NCBI RefSeq assembly: GCF_007280415.1
Contig: NZ_VKKU01000002.1
Coordinates: 744,001-808,000, forward strand
Reading direction: 5' to 3'
Length of the DNA: 64,000 bases
Source: Sphingorhabdus contaminans
GTDB taxonomy: Bacteria; Pseudomonadota; Alphaproteobacteria; Sphingomonadales; Sphingomonadaceae
A program made the position numbers and the translations under genes. The notes below the pieces were generated by a model, which was not told the DNA's origin, did not search any database, and saw nothing but the letters and a program-made list of their open reading frames with translations. Positions 43,456 to 53,196 of the stretch are shown piece by piece (positions within the stretch are counted from its first letter, which is position 1; each line of letters starts with the position of its first letter).

Positions 43456-44349
43456 TTATGCGTGGACGGGGGCGCCCCATCCTCCCCAGATATATACGGC
43501 GATAAAGAGGAACAGCCATACGACGTCCACAAAATGCCAGTACCAGGCAGCAGCCTCAAAGCCGAAATGCTGCTGCGGAGTGAAATGCCCCTTATACGCA
43601 CGCACGAGGCAGACAATCAGGAAGATCGTACCGACAATGACGTGGAAGCCATGGAAACCGGTGGCCATGTAGAATGCCGTGCCATAGTTCAATCCACCGA
43701 AGGGGAAGGGGGCAACGGAATATTCATAAGCCTGAATGGCACTGAACAACAGGCCGAGGAGAATGGTCAGCCAGAGGCCTTTTTTCAAACCATCGCGATC
43801 ACCGTGGATCAGCGAGTGATGTGCCCAAGTGACGGTCGTACCGGAACAGAGCAGGATGAGCGTATTCAGGAGCGGAAGCTTCATCGCATCCAATACTTCC
43901 AGACCCTTTGGCGGCCACTGCATCAATGCCGCGGCACCTTCCTGACCGATCAGGTTGGAAACCGTGAATGCGTGTGTTTCTGGGTCCTTCACCAGTTCAA
44001 GCGGGACGGGGAACAGGGAGAAATCGAACCATGCCCAGAACCAGCCCACAAAGAACATGACTTCGGACGCAATGAACATGATCATGCCGTAGCGCAGGTG
44101 CAATTGCACAACCGGGGTGTGATCACCGGCATGCGCTTCATTCACAACGTCGGTCCACCACGCGAAGAAGGTGTACAGAACGCCGATAAGACCGAGACCG
44201 AAGACAAGGCTGCCGTAGCCGAACTGCTCGGGATGCATCCACATCACCAAGCCAAAGAACATCGTCAGCGCCGAGAATGAGCCCATAAGAGGCGTAATGC
44301 TCGGCGGCAGAATATGATAATCGTGATTTTTGGCACCAGCCATGGTCAA
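43456..44349 (-). CDS. ctaE: Cytochrome c oxidase subunit III
   Basis: 297 residues with seven membrane helices. Family landmarks are the N-terminal YHILPPSITPLMGSF, HLRYGMIMFIASEVMFFVGWFWAWF, HHSLIHGDR and the C-terminal YMATGFHGFHVIVGTIFL...WYWHFVDVVWLFLF. Subunit III stabilises subunit I in the aa3 oxidase. It follows ctaG by 31 bases. Confidence 0.97.
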   Translation of the reverse strand: MTMAGAKNHDYHILPPSITPLMGSFSALTMFFGLVMWMHPEQFGYGSLVFGLGLIGVLYTFFAWWTDVVNEAHAGDHTPVVQLHLRYGMIMFIASEVMFFVGWFWAWFDFSLFPVPLELVKDPETHAFTVSNLIGQEGAAALMQWPPKGLEVLDAMKLPLLNTLILLCSGTTVTWAHHSLIHGDRDGLKKGLWLTILLGLLFSAIQAYEYSVAPFPFGGLNYGTAFYMATGFHGFHVIVGTIFLIVCLVRAYKGHFTPQQHFGFEAAAWYWHFVDVVWLFLFIAVYIWGGWGAPVHA

Positions 44350-44380
44350 TTCCCTGTAGTCTAACGCGTTATCTTGGTTC

Positions 44381-44947
44381 TTAGCTTCCCTCGGCCGCCC
44401 GGTCTACCGTCTTTGGGTTTTCCACGGGGTAGAAAGTATAGCTAAGGGTAATTTCTTCGATATCTTTCGTTTCGGGATCCGACATGATTTTCGGGTCCAC
44501 ATAATAAAGAACCGGCATCCGCACCTGCTGGCCCGGCTGCAACGTCTGTTCTGTAAAGCAGAAGCACTGGATCTTGTTGAAATATTTTCCGGCAAGTTCC
44601 GGCGTCACGTTAAACGTTGCCGTCCCGGTTACCGGTTCATTGGACAAGTTTTTCGCGATAAAAATCGACATGTCTTTCGCGCCGATGCTGACGGTGTCGG
44701 TCGGGCGCTCCGGCTTGAATTCCCAGGGCAAACCATCGCGCTGATTGGCATCGAACCGGATGACGATGGGTTTTTGTGTTGCAACAACCGTCGCCGCCTG
44801 CGCCGCATCAACACGCATGGTTGTGCCGCCAAATCCGGTCACCTGACAAAATATACGGTACAAAGGAACGGCCGCAAAGCCCACGCCCACCATCGATATC
44901 GCTATCGCGGCGGCCATTAGCCCAACCTTGGCATTTGAACGTGCCAT
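44381..44947 (-). CDS. ctaG: Cytochrome c oxidase assembly protein CtaG/Cox11
   Basis: 188 residues from the ATG at 44947, which shares one base with the preceding stop (TGATG). One N-terminal helix ends at FAAVPLYRIFCQVTGFGGTT, the Cox11 hallmark. The copper-binding CFCFTEQTL and the C-terminal MPVLYYVDP...TLSYTFYPV complete the family pattern. It delivers copper to the CuB site of subunit I. Confidence 0.96.
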   Translation of the reverse strand: MARSNAKVGLMAAAIAISMVGVGFAAVPLYRIFCQVTGFGGTTMRVDAAQAATVVATQKPIVIRFDANQRDGLPWEFKPERPTDTVSIGAKDMSIFIAKNLSNEPVTGTATFNVTPELAGKYFNKIQCFCFTEQTLQPGQQVRMPVLYYVDPKIMSDPETKDIEEITLSYTFYPVENPKTVDRAAEGS

Positions 44948-45102
44948 CAGCCCCATACTCCGATTTTAACAACGGTAATCAGGAAAAACAGGACGCACAG
45001 GGCCACCAGAATGACACCCATGATGCGTGAGCGGGCGGCTTGCCGTGCCCGAATGATACGCGTCTCTTCGGCTGTGAATCCGTTTTGCTCAGGCTGTGTC
45101 AT
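44947..45102 (-). CDS. 51-residue single-helix protein of the oxidase operon (CoxF-like)
   Basis: Minus-strand frame of 51 residues: a charged start ([17 protein letters not shown]) and one helix ([21 protein letters not shown]). Its ATG overlaps the ctaB stop by four bases and its stop shares a base with ctaG, so it is locked between two essential assembly genes. Small proteins in this position are often called CoxF or subunit-IV-like; the role is inferred from position. Confidence 0.8.
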   Translation of the reverse strand: MTQPEQNGFTAEETRIIRARQAARSRIMGVILVALCVLFFLITVVKIGVWG

Positions 45103-46004
45103 GCCAGCAAAATCCGATCAAAGGCAAAGATTGCGAAGAGCAGGAAAAGATAGAGTATCGAAAAAGCAAACAACTGTTTTTCAGGCTTCATATCCTTTGC
45201 CTCGTTCGCTTCATTGCGCCAGACTTTAAAGGCCAGCATCAGGAACACGAGGCTGAGAATTGCCGAAGCCATCCCGTAGAGCCATCCGCTTTCCCCCAAC
45301 ACAAATGGGGCAATAGCGACTGCGGCCATGGGAAAGCTGTAGCCAAAGATCTGGTTCCGCGTGACGCGCTGACCGGATACATTGGGAAGCATCGGAATGC
45401 CGGCGGCACCATAATCGGTCTTCATGAAAAGCGCCAAGGCCCAGAAATGGGGCGGCGTCCAAAGGAAGATGATGGAAAAGAGCAATATGGGCAAGAGCGT
45501 GACGTCGCCAGTTACCGCTGCCCAGCCAATGACGGGCGGGAATGCCCCTGCCGCACCACCGATGACGATGTTTTGCGGCGTATTTGGCTTAAGCCAGATT
45601 GTATAGACGACGGCATAGAAGAAGATCGAAAAGGCCAAAAGACCAGCAGATATCCAGTTTACGGCAACGCCCATGATGCCGACAGAAAAGGCGGCAAGGC
45701 CAATACCGAAATGCAAGGCAGCTTCACGATCCATGCGACCGGCAGGAAGCGGGCGTTTTGAAGTCCGCGCCATTTTCGCATCGACATCTGCTTCATACCA
45801 TTGGTTAAGCGCACCGCACGCGCCAGCACCCAGAGCAATGCACAATATAGCCGTGAAACCGATCACCGGGTGAATGTGGCCGGGCGCCGCCAACAGACCG
45901 CATAAAGCCGTAAATACGACAAGCGACATCACCCGGGGCTTGGTCAACGCCCAGAAATCACGCCATTCCGCTGGCAGGGATATGTTACGCGAAGCCGTTG
46001 TCAT
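45099..46004 (-). CDS. ctaB: Protoheme IX farnesyltransferase (heme O synthase)
   Basis: 301 residues, nine helices. UbiA-family prenyltransferase motifs: [21 protein letters not shown] (the N-x3-D-x2-D-x-K-M-x-R-T motif, first Asp-rich site) and [13 protein letters not shown] with [11 protein letters not shown]. It makes heme O from heme B and farnesyl-PP for the oxidase. Confidence 0.97.
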   Translation of the reverse strand: MTTASRNISLPAEWRDFWALTKPRVMSLVVFTALCGLLAAPGHIHPVIGFTAILCIALGAGACGALNQWYEADVDAKMARTSKRPLPAGRMDREAALHFGIGLAAFSVGIMGVAVNWISAGLLAFSIFFYAVVYTIWLKPNTPQNIVIGGAAGAFPPVIGWAAVTGDVTLLPILLFSIIFLWTPPHFWALALFMKTDYGAAGIPMLPNVSGQRVTRNQIFGYSFPMAAVAIAPFVLGESGWLYGMASAILSLVFLMLAFKVWRNEANEAKDMKPEKQLFAFSILYLFLLFAIFAFDRILLA

Positions 46005-46064
46005 AACTTGGTTCCTGTCCTGCCCCGCCAGTTCAGCGGAGCAGGATTGGAGATTGCGTTCCGG

Positions 46065-47732
46065 TTACTTGATAACCGGAAGGGTTTCGAACTGGTGATA
46101 GGGTGGAGGGCTGGAAAGCGTCCACTCGAGTGTGGTTGCACCCTCTCCCCAGTAATTTTCTTCCGCACGACGTCCTGCGGCCAAGGACCAGAAGACGTTG
46201 ATGAAGAAGATCAGCACGCCGACAGCCATGATGGCATAGCCCATCGACGCGACACCGTTCCAGTAAGCAAAGGCATCCGGATAATCGGGATAGCGACGTG
46301 GCATGCCCGAGTTTCCAAGGAAGTGCATCGGGAAGAACAGGACATTCACGCCGATGAAGAACACCCAGAAGTGCAGATGGCCAAGGAACTCGTTCAGATG
46401 ACGGCCGGACATCTTGCCGAACCAGTAGTAGAAACCGGCAAACAAGGAGAACACCGCACCGAGCGAAAGCACATAGTGGAAGTGTGCAACAACATAATAG
46501 GTGTCGTGCAGGTTATCGTCCAGACCACCATTTGCGAGCACGACGCCGGTCACGCCACCTACGGTGAACATGAAGATGAAGCCCATGGCCCAGACCATCG
46601 GGGTCTTGAAGCTGACCGAGCCACCCCACATTGTCGCAATCCAACTGAAGATCTTGATCCCGGTCGGAACGGCGATCACCATGGTTGCGGCGGTGAAGTA
46701 CATCTTCATATCGACGCTCATGCCCGTGGTGAACATGTGGTGCGCCCAGACGACAAAGCCTACAACACCGATGGCGACCATTGCGTAAGCCATGCCGAGA
46801 TAACCGAACACAGGCTTGCGGCTGAAGGTCGCGACGATCTGGCTGATGATGCCGAAGCCCGGCAAAATCATGATGTACACTTCAGGATGGCCGAAGAACC
46901 AGAACAGATGCTGGTAAAGTACGGGGTCGCCACCTGCCGATGCATCAAAGAATGCACCGCCAAAGTTACGATCGACGAGCAACATGGTGATAGCTGCAGC
47001 CAGAACAGGCAAGGCGAGCAGCAACAGGAATGCCGTTACCAGCACGGACCATACGAACAGCGGCATTTTGTGCAGGGTCATACCCGGTGCCCGCATGTTG
47101 AAGATGGTTGTGATGAAGTTGATGGCACCCAGAATAGATGCAGCGCCGGCAAGGTGGAGCGAGAAAATCGCCATATCGACAGCCGGACCAACCGAGCCCG
47201 AGGTCGACAGAGGCGCATAAACGGTCCAGCCCGTTCCGGCGCCGAGTCCCGTGCCACCTGGTACGAAGCTGGAGCCCAAAAGCATGATGAACGCCACAAC
47301 CGTCAACCAGAAGCTGATATTGTTCATACGCGGGAACGCCATGTCCGGTGCACCAATCATCAAAGGCACGAACCAGTTGCCGAAGCCGCCAATGATGGCG
47401 GGCATGACCATGAAGAACACCATGATCAGACCGTGCGCCGTGATCAGCACGTTCCACATATGATAAGCCTCGTCCATCGAGGCGTCCTTACCGGCCATCA
47501 TCGACGCCCAGCTTTGCAGATATTGGATACCCGGCTCAGCCAGTTCCATACGCATCAGACCCGAAATCGCCCCGCCGACAACGCCGGCAAAAATGGCAAA
47601 TATCAGATATAGCGTTCCAATATCCTTGTGGTTGGTGGACATGAACCAACGGGCAAAAAAGCCCGGCTTATGATCCGCATCATGATGGTCATGTGCGTGA
47701 AGGTCGGCGCCCGTAGCAGCAATGGTTGTCAT
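46065..47732 (-). CDS. ctaD: Cytochrome c oxidase subunit I
   Basis: 555 residues, about twelve helices. [15 protein letters not shown] near the start, the heme a His in [16 protein letters not shown], the CuB/Tyr cross-link site [30 protein letters not shown], and the heme a3/a ligand region [17 protein letters not shown]. All expected ligands are present. It is the catalytic core of the aa3-type terminal oxidase and lies 12 bases after ctaC. Confidence 0.98.
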   Translation of the reverse strand: MTTIAATGADLHAHDHHDADHKPGFFARWFMSTNHKDIGTLYLIFAIFAGVVGGAISGLMRMELAEPGIQYLQSWASMMAGKDASMDEAYHMWNVLITAHGLIMVFFMVMPAIIGGFGNWFVPLMIGAPDMAFPRMNNISFWLTVVAFIMLLGSSFVPGGTGLGAGTGWTVYAPLSTSGSVGPAVDMAIFSLHLAGAASILGAINFITTIFNMRAPGMTLHKMPLFVWSVLVTAFLLLLALPVLAAAITMLLVDRNFGGAFFDASAGGDPVLYQHLFWFFGHPEVYIMILPGFGIISQIVATFSRKPVFGYLGMAYAMVAIGVVGFVVWAHHMFTTGMSVDMKMYFTAATMVIAVPTGIKIFSWIATMWGGSVSFKTPMVWAMGFIFMFTVGGVTGVVLANGGLDDNLHDTYYVVAHFHYVLSLGAVFSLFAGFYYWFGKMSGRHLNEFLGHLHFWVFFIGVNVLFFPMHFLGNSGMPRRYPDYPDAFAYWNGVASMGYAIMAVGVLIFFINVFWSLAAGRRAEENYWGEGATTLEWTLSSPPPYHQFETLPVIK

Positions 47733-47744
47733 CAGTCTGGCCTT

Positions 47745-48863
47745 TTACTTGGTTACGGCTGCGGCAGGCGCAGCGCTGGAAGAGGTGGCTGCAGCGGCAG
47801 GTGCAGCAGCAGCGGCAGGTGCAGCAGCAGCGGCAGGTGCAGCAGCAGCGGCAGGTGCGGCAGGAGCCGCGGCTTCACCAGGCATCTGCCCGCCTTGTGC
47901 CTTTACCCATGCTGCAAATTTTTCCGGTGGCAGGGCTTCTACCGCAATCGGCATGAAACCGTGACGCGCACCGCAAAGCTCCGAACATTGACCGAAATAG
48001 ACACCCGGCTTGGTGATCGTGAGCGATTTTTCGTTCAGACGGCCAGGAACAGCATCCAGCTTGAACCAGAGCGAGGGGACCGCAAATGCGTGGATAACAT
48101 CTGCTGCTGTCGTCTGGATACGGAGCGGCACGCCAGCCGGAACGACCATGCGATTGTCTACGGCCAATTGGCCCGGACCATCATTTTCGGTACGGAAACG
48201 CTCACCCGGCGCTACATCGCCTTTTTCTTTCAACATGTTGGAAACGACTTCGAATCCGCCATGATCGGGATAAGAATATCCCCAATACCACTGATAGCCT
48301 GTTACCTTGATGGTCACGGCGTCTGCGGGGGCAGGCTTGAACTGCTTTGCCAGCAGATCGAGTGACGGGTAAGCGATGCCCAACAGAATCAGAACCGGAA
48401 CCAGGGTCCACACGATTTCAATGAATGTGTTGTGCGTTGTTTTCGACGGCACCGGATTGGCGCGGCGATTGAACCGAACGATCACCCAAAGCAGCAGACC
48501 CAATACAAAGAGAGAGATTACCGTGATGATCGGAAGCAATATGCTGTTGTTGATCCATTTCGCATATTGGCCATTCTCGCTGAATTGCTCTTGAAAATCG
48601 ATCTCTTTCGGGCTCGGCATCCCGATACCTTCGGTCGGCTTCATCGGGGTGTAGCCCGGCAAAGAACCGTCCATAGATTTGGGAGCCGCAGCCTCTGCTG
48701 GAGCGGCGGTTTCGGTTGCTGCAGCAGCAGGCGTTGCCACGACCGGCGCGGCAATTTCCTTTGCCACAGGCGCAGGGGCGGGATTCGCCGGTTGCGCCAT
48801 GGCCAATGACGGCATCGTCATTGCAGCAAGGACAATCAGGATTTTCTTCAACATATTCATCAA
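47745..48863 (-). CDS. ctaC: Cytochrome c oxidase subunit II
   Basis: 372 residues, long for the family. Signal peptide, an Ala/Pro-rich linker (about 25-65), two helices, then the cupredoxin domain with the CuA site YFGQCSELCGARHGFMPI near residue 296. The C-terminus ends in a low-complexity Ala/Pro tail made by an 18-base tandem repeat. No C-terminal cytochrome c domain (no CxxCH). It heads the leftward oxidase operon. Confidence 0.96.
   Translation of the reverse strand: MMNMLKKILIVLAAMTMPSLAMAQPANPAPAPVAKEIAAPVVATPAAAATETAAPAEAAAPKSMDGSLPGYTPMKPTEGIGMPSPKEIDFQEQFSENGQYAKWINNSILLPIITVISLFVLGLLLWVIVRFNRRANPVPSKTTHNTFIEIVWTLVPVLILLGIAYPSLDLLAKQFKPAPADAVTIKVTGYQWYWGYSYPDHGGFEVVSNMLKEKGDVAPGERFRTENDGPGQLAVDNRMVVPAGVPLRIQTTAADVIHAFAVPSLWFKLDAVPGRLNEKSLTITKPGVYFGQCSELCGARHGFMPIAVEALPPEKFAAWVKAQGGQMPGEAAAPAAPAAAAAPAAAAAPAAAAAPAAAATSSSAAPAAAVTK
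47791..47868. repeat. 18-bp tandem repeat in ctaC tail
   Basis: GCAGCAGCAGCGGCAGGT occurs three times in tandem (47803-47820, 47821-47838, 47839-47856) with partial units on both sides. It encodes repeats of Ala-Pro-Ala-Ala-Ala-Ala in the subunit II C-terminus. The unit is a multiple of three, so copy-number change would alter tail length without a frameshift. Confidence 0.85.
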
Positions 48864-49089
48864 CTTGGCCCCGTATTCTTGGTGCGGCGCAGGAATATTG
48901 CGCAGTTCCGACCAAACCTCAGCCAGCCGGACTCGCGCGACCTATAGGCGCGCTTTTCCGAACCCTCAAGCGGTCGATTAAAGATTTTTAGCATTTATTT
49001 GCGTGGCTTTTCCACCTATTTGCCGATGCAATCAAACACGCCAGACTTGCATAAAATGGCAATCACTTAAAAGGGACATCCCCATTTCC

Positions 49090-49674
49090 ATGACCGAAGA
49101 TGAAATCCTGTCTGAATTTCGCGCCGCCGAAGCACTTCTTGAGGGGCATTTTCTGCTCTCCTCGGGGCGGCACAGTGCGCATTATCTGCAATGCGCGCGG
49201 TTGCTGATGAATCCGGACCGGGCCGCCCGCATCGCCCTTGCCATCACCCAGAAGATCCCGCGGGAAGTACGCAGCGAGATCCAGGCGGTAATTTCGCCGG
49301 CGATGGGCGGAATCATCATAGGACATGAAATGGGTCGCGCCTTGGGTGTCGACGCCATGTTTGTGGAGCGCCCCGAAGGCGTATTCGGACTGCGCAGGGG
49401 CTTTTCAATTGCTCCGGGAACCAAGGTTCTGATGATGGAAGATGTCGTGACGACCGGTCTTTCGTCGCGCGAAGCGATCAAGGCCATTGAAGAAGCAGGT
49501 GGCGAGGTTGTCGCCGCAGGGGCCGTTGTCGACCGTTCCGCAGGCACAGCCGATCTGGGTGTGCCCTTCTATCCGCTCATCCAGCTCAATTTCCCGACAT
49601 ATGCCGCCGAAGAGGTGCCAGCCGATCTCGCCGGTATTCCAGCCGTAAAGCCGGGCAGCCGGATAGCGGCGTGA
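49090..49674 (+). CDS. pyrE: Orotate phosphoribosyltransferase
   Basis: 194 residues from the ATG at 49090 (the frame is open from 49003). [15 protein letters not shown] is the substrate loop, RRGFSI the mobile loop, and [14 protein letters not shown] the PRPP-binding motif. It makes OMP from orotate in pyrimidine synthesis. It is the first gene of a coupled operon; its stop overlaps the GTG of pdxJ. Confidence 0.96.
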   Translation: MTEDEILSEFRAAEALLEGHFLLSSGRHSAHYLQCARLLMNPDRAARIALAITQKIPREVRSEIQAVISPAMGGIIIGHEMGRALGVDAMFVERPEGVFGLRRGFSIAPGTKVLMMEDVVTTGLSSREAIKAIEEAGGEVVAAGAVVDRSAGTADLGVPFYPLIQLNFPTYAAEEVPADLAGIPAVKPGSRIAA

Positions 49675-50411
49675 CGGCTCCGCTGCGCCTCGGGGTCAAT
49701 ATTGACCATGTCGCCACCATCCGCAACGCGCGGGGAGGCGATCATCCGGATCCCGTTCGCGCAGCCGAAATAATTGCGCATGTGGGTGGTGATGGCATCA
49801 CCGCCCATTTACGGGAGGACCGCCGCCATATCCGCGACGCCGATATCGAACGGATCATGGCGGCGACAAATCTGCCGCTGAACCTGGAAATGGCCGCGAC
49901 CGAAGAGATGCTGACCATCGCCTTGCGGCACCGGCCACATGCCGCCTGTATCGTGCCCGAAAAGCGGGAAGAGCGGACGACCGAAGGCGGGCTGGATGCG
50001 GCTGGCCTGCACAATCAGCTGGCGCCTATGGTGACGCAGTTGCGCGAAGCCAATATCCGGGTCAGCCTTTTCATCGAACCCGACGCCCGGCAAATTGACG
50101 CCGCCATCCAGCTAAAGGCACCGGTGGTCGAGTTTCACACCGGCAAATATGCCCATCTGCTGCTCGATGGCGATCGCGCAGGAGCCGAGGCCGAGCTCCG
50201 CCGTATCGCCGATGCAGCTGCTCTTGCGGCCAAAAACGGGATCGAATCCCATGCCGGGCATGGCCTGACTTTCGACAATGTCCAGCCCATCGCCGCCATC
50301 CCGCAGATCGCCGAACTCAATATTGGTCATTATCTGATAGGGGAGGCTATCTTCATCGGTCTGGAAGAAAGCGTCCGCAAAATGCGTATGCTGATGGATA
50401 TGGCGCGTTGA
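49671..50411 (+). CDS. pdxJ: Pyridoxine 5'-phosphate synthase
   Basis: 246 residues beginning at GTG 49671 (GTGA overlap). The PdxJ signature [22 protein letters not shown] starts at once; [14 protein letters not shown] and [13 protein letters not shown] contain further active-site residues. It forms pyridoxine phosphate from deoxyxylulose phosphate and aminoacetone phosphate. The stop overlaps the TTG of acpS. Confidence 0.97.
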   Translation: MTAPLRLGVNIDHVATIRNARGGDHPDPVRAAEIIAHVGGDGITAHLREDRRHIRDADIERIMAATNLPLNLEMAATEEMLTIALRHRPHAACIVPEKREERTTEGGLDAAGLHNQLAPMVTQLREANIRVSLFIEPDARQIDAAIQLKAPVVEFHTGKYAHLLLDGDRAGAEAELRRIADAAALAAKNGIESHAGHGLTFDNVQPIAAIPQIAELNIGHYLIGEAIFIGLEESVRKMRMLMDMAR

Positions 50412-50818
50412 TTATCGGCCTCGGATCAGACCTGTGCAATATCGAGCGGATTGCCAATTCGCTTGAGCGTTTTGGGGAACGGTTCGAAAAGCGCGTATTC
50501 ACCGATGTCGAGCGGGCCAAAGCCGGCAGGCGTCCTTTTACCAAGGCCGGGACATATGCGAAACGCTTTGCCGCGAAGGAAGCATTTTCAAAAGCGGTCG
50601 GTACCGGATTTAAACGTGGCGTCTTTATGAAAGACATAGGCGTCGTGAACGCACCATCCGGTGCACCGACACTGGCACTGACCGGCGGGGCAAAAGCGCG
50701 GCTCGACGCGATGATTCCGAGCGGCTATGAAGCGCATATTCATCTGACGCTCACCGATGACCATCCATGGGCACAGGCATTTGTAATTATAGAGGCGCTT
50801 CCAGCACAAAAGGTATGA
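50408..50818 (+). CDS. acpS: Holo-[acyl-carrier-protein] synthase
   Basis: 136 residues from TTG 50408 (TTGA overlap). [14 protein letters not shown] holds the Mg-binding Asp, FTDVERA and [18 protein letters not shown] the catalytic core (Glu-Ala-x-x-Lys), and HIHLTLTDD the C-terminal strand. It transfers phosphopantetheine to ACP. Order pdxJ-acpS-lepB is common in proteobacteria. Confidence 0.96.
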   Translation: MIIGLGSDLCNIERIANSLERFGERFEKRVFTDVERAKAGRRPFTKAGTYAKRFAAKEAFSKAVGTGFKRGVFMKDIGVVNAPSGAPTLALTGGAKARLDAMIPSGYEAHIHLTLTDDHPWAQAFVIIEALPAQKV

Positions 50819-51759
50819 GCAGTTTGACAACCGACAACAGCAATCCCGCCACCCCGCCCGCGTCGACACCTGAAAAGCGGAGTTGGGCGGCATCGCTTTG
50901 GGCCGAGATCAAGGGCATGTTCTGGCTTCTCGTCGCCGTGCTGGCTTTCCACAGCTTCATCGCCAAGCCCTTTTACATCCCGTCGATTTCGATGATGCCG
51001 ACATTGTTGGTGGGTGACCGCCTGTTCGTGTCGAAATATCCCTATGGCTGGAGCCATGTTTCCCCGACCATTCCCAACCCCGTTGCGATATTCCGCTGGT
51101 TGGTGCTGCGTGAAGAGGTCGAGGCGCTTGCCGTCCCCCTGCCTGAGAGCAATACGCGCGTCTGGGGCAAGCTACCCGAACGCGGAGACATTGTCATCCT
51201 GACGCCCAAGGGCAAATATCAGGACTGGATCAAGCGTGTCATTGGCCTGCCGGGCGATGTGGTCGAGCTGCGCGAGGGTCAGGTTTTCCTGAATGGAAAG
51301 CCCGTCAAACAGGAAACCCAGCCCAATCTGATATTACCGGTCGATGCCAACAGCCCCTGCAATGATTATGACTTTCCGGGCGCGCTGACCCGTGAAGCCG
51401 ATGGCAGGATGACATGCCATTTACCTATCATTCGCGAAACGCTGCCCAATGGCGTCCAATATGACACGATCGACGCCCGTCGCCGCGACACGGACAATAT
51501 GGGACCGGTCAAGGTTCCGACTGGCCATGTATTTCTTATGGGAGACAACCGGGACAACAGCTCCGACAGCCGTGTCGCATCGGAACTGGGCGGACTGGGC
51601 GGCCCTGTTTCCTGGGATCGCCTCGGTGGCCGGGCCGAAATAATCACCTTCTCGGTTGATGGCAGTACAACGCTCAACCCCGCCACATGGTTCAGCTCGC
51701 TACGAGGCGACCGCGCAGGAACCAGCTTGCGCCCCCACAAGGCGAAACCGAATGAATGA
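50815..51759 (+). CDS. lepB: Signal peptidase I
   Basis: 314 residues from the ATG at 50815, which overlaps the acpS stop. One helix ([17 protein letters not shown]) is followed by the catalytic Ser in [23 protein letters not shown] (near residue 58), the Lys in [15 protein letters not shown] (near 139) and [17 protein letters not shown]. It removes signal peptides. It overlaps the next gene by eight bases; rnc, which often follows, is absent here. Confidence 0.97.
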   Translation: MSSLTTDNSNPATPPASTPEKRSWAASLWAEIKGMFWLLVAVLAFHSFIAKPFYIPSISMMPTLLVGDRLFVSKYPYGWSHVSPTIPNPVAIFRWLVLREEVEALAVPLPESNTRVWGKLPERGDIVILTPKGKYQDWIKRVIGLPGDVVELREGQVFLNGKPVKQETQPNLILPVDANSPCNDYDFPGALTREADGRMTCHLPIIRETLPNGVQYDTIDARRRDTDNMGPVKVPTGHVFLMGDNRDNSSDSRVASELGGLGGPVSWDRLGGRAEIITFSVDGSTTLNPATWFSSLRGDRAGTSLRPHKAKPNE

Positions 51760-52876
51760 CGCGGCCACACCAAAACCGCGCAAAGCCAGGACCGCGCGGA
51801 AAAAGGCAGAACCCGTAGTCGAAACGTTCCGCGAAGAAGTCGGGCCCACCGAACTCTATGACCCGCTGGTCCGCAGCGAATTGAAAAAAGCAGCTGTCTG
51901 GATCGGCATGGCAACCCTGGTTGTTGCGCTGGTGTGGCTGGCACAACCGATTTTGCTTATCATCGGCGGCCTTGTCCTCGCCGCCATGTTTGATGGCGGC
52001 GCGCGTCTGTTGGGACGGATATTGCCGATTCCCCGCGGTTTTCGCCTCACAATCGTGGTGCTGGCGGTCTTTGGTTTCATTTACTGGACTTTTGTGTTCA
52101 CCGGTTCCGAACTGGCAGCCCAGGCAGCAAGCCTTCAGACGATTGTCGAACGGCAGATCGAGACCATTGGCAACCAGATCGCGGCGGCAGGCTTCAACAT
52201 CTCTGCAGATGACGTCAAAGGCTTCGGCAGCCAGATCCTGAACTCTGTCGGACGCGTCACTGCCGCAGTGACATCGGTCGTTGGAACTCTGACCAATATG
52301 GCCATGATGCTGGTACTGGCCATCTTCATCGCCGCTGAACCGCGGATGTACGAGCGTGGTGTGGCGTGGATGTTGCCCCTTGCCGAACGCGAACATTTCT
52401 ATGGCACCGCCGAAAAAATCGGCCGCGTGCTCCGCCGTCTCATGGCCGGACGCTTGCTTGGCATGGCGGTCGAAGGTTTTGGTACATGGATATTGCTGAG
52501 CCTCGGTGGTGTGCCGATGGCGGCGTTACTGGGTATTCTGACCGGTTTGCTGGCGTTTCTTCCCAATATCGGGGCGATCGTGTCGGGCGCGCTTATCATA
52601 CTGGTTGGCTTTTCTGCCGGGGTTGATGTCGGCCTGTACGCGATTTTCGTCTATTTCGTGGTCCAGATGGTCGACGGCTATCTGATTGTGCCGATGGTGG
52701 CCAAACGGGCGGTGGATCTGGCACCAGCTTTGGTTCTGGGTGCGCAGATCCTGTTCGGCGCCTTGTTCGGCGTGCTGGGTCTTGCGCTCGCCGATCCCAT
52801 CATCGCGATGATCAAGGTTGCGCTGGAACGGCAGTCCGAGCGGAACGAGGCGCGGGCCATCCGCCAGGGGCCGTGA
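51752..52876 (+). CDS. AI-2E/PerM-family transporter
   Basis: 374 residues from the ATG at 51752. A basic N-terminal tail (KPRKARTARKKAE) precedes about seven helices, including AVWIGMATLVVALVWLAQPILLIIGGLVLAAMFDGGARLLGRI and the family's C-terminal GILTGLLAFLPNIGAIVSGALIIL and DGYLIVPMVAKRAVDLAPAL. The family includes exporters of AI-2 and ion/proton exchangers; the substrate is unknown. Confidence 0.9.
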   Translation: MNDAATPKPRKARTARKKAEPVVETFREEVGPTELYDPLVRSELKKAAVWIGMATLVVALVWLAQPILLIIGGLVLAAMFDGGARLLGRILPIPRGFRLTIVVLAVFGFIYWTFVFTGSELAAQAASLQTIVERQIETIGNQIAAAGFNISADDVKGFGSQILNSVGRVTAAVTSVVGTLTNMAMMLVLAIFIAAEPRMYERGVAWMLPLAEREHFYGTAEKIGRVLRRLMAGRLLGMAVEGFGTWILLSLGGVPMAALLGILTGLLAFLPNIGAIVSGALIILVGFSAGVDVGLYAIFVYFVVQMVDGYLIVPMVAKRAVDLAPALVLGAQILFGALFGVLGLALADPIIAMIKVALERQSERNEARAIRQGP

Positions 52877-52886
52877 GGCCGCGCGC

Positions 52887-53156
52887 ATGCTTTTGATTAT
52901 CGGGTTTCTACTGGGCGTCGCGAATTTCGCGATGCACAAGGCTGTGGTGGAATCCGGACATCCCTTTGTCGAGGATACCAAGCGTTATTTTGGCCGGCAT
53001 ATTGGCCCTTATGGCAGCTACGCTATCGAGCTGGCGTTACTCATCGGGGCCTTGTGGCTTGCGAACGAGGGCTCCGTTTTGATCACGCTGTTTTACGCCG
53101 CTTATACAGCGATGAATGTGATCGCGACCTGGCTCTTACTGACGGGCAGGAGCTAA
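52887..53156 (+). CDS. Small membrane protein, unknown
   Basis: 89 residues from the ATG at 52887, ten bases after the PerM-like stop. Three hydrophobic segments: LLIIGFLLGVANFAMH, YAIELALLIGALWLA and VLITLFYAAYTAMNVIATWLLL. No family recognised with confidence; likely co-transcribed with the lepB operon. Confidence 0.75.
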   Translation: MLLIIGFLLGVANFAMHKAVVESGHPFVEDTKRYFGRHIGPYGSYAIELALLIGALWLANEGSVLITLFYAAYTAMNVIATWLLLTGRS

Positions 53157-53196
53157 GGCACCAAAGACCCTTTGTTATTGGACGCCGCCTGCCTAT

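Noticed and set aside
46008-47612. Plus-strand 534-codon open frame opposite ctaD
   Set aside because: The opposite strand has every ligand of cytochrome oxidase subunit I; the antisense product is His/Glu/Arg-rich without fold or family.
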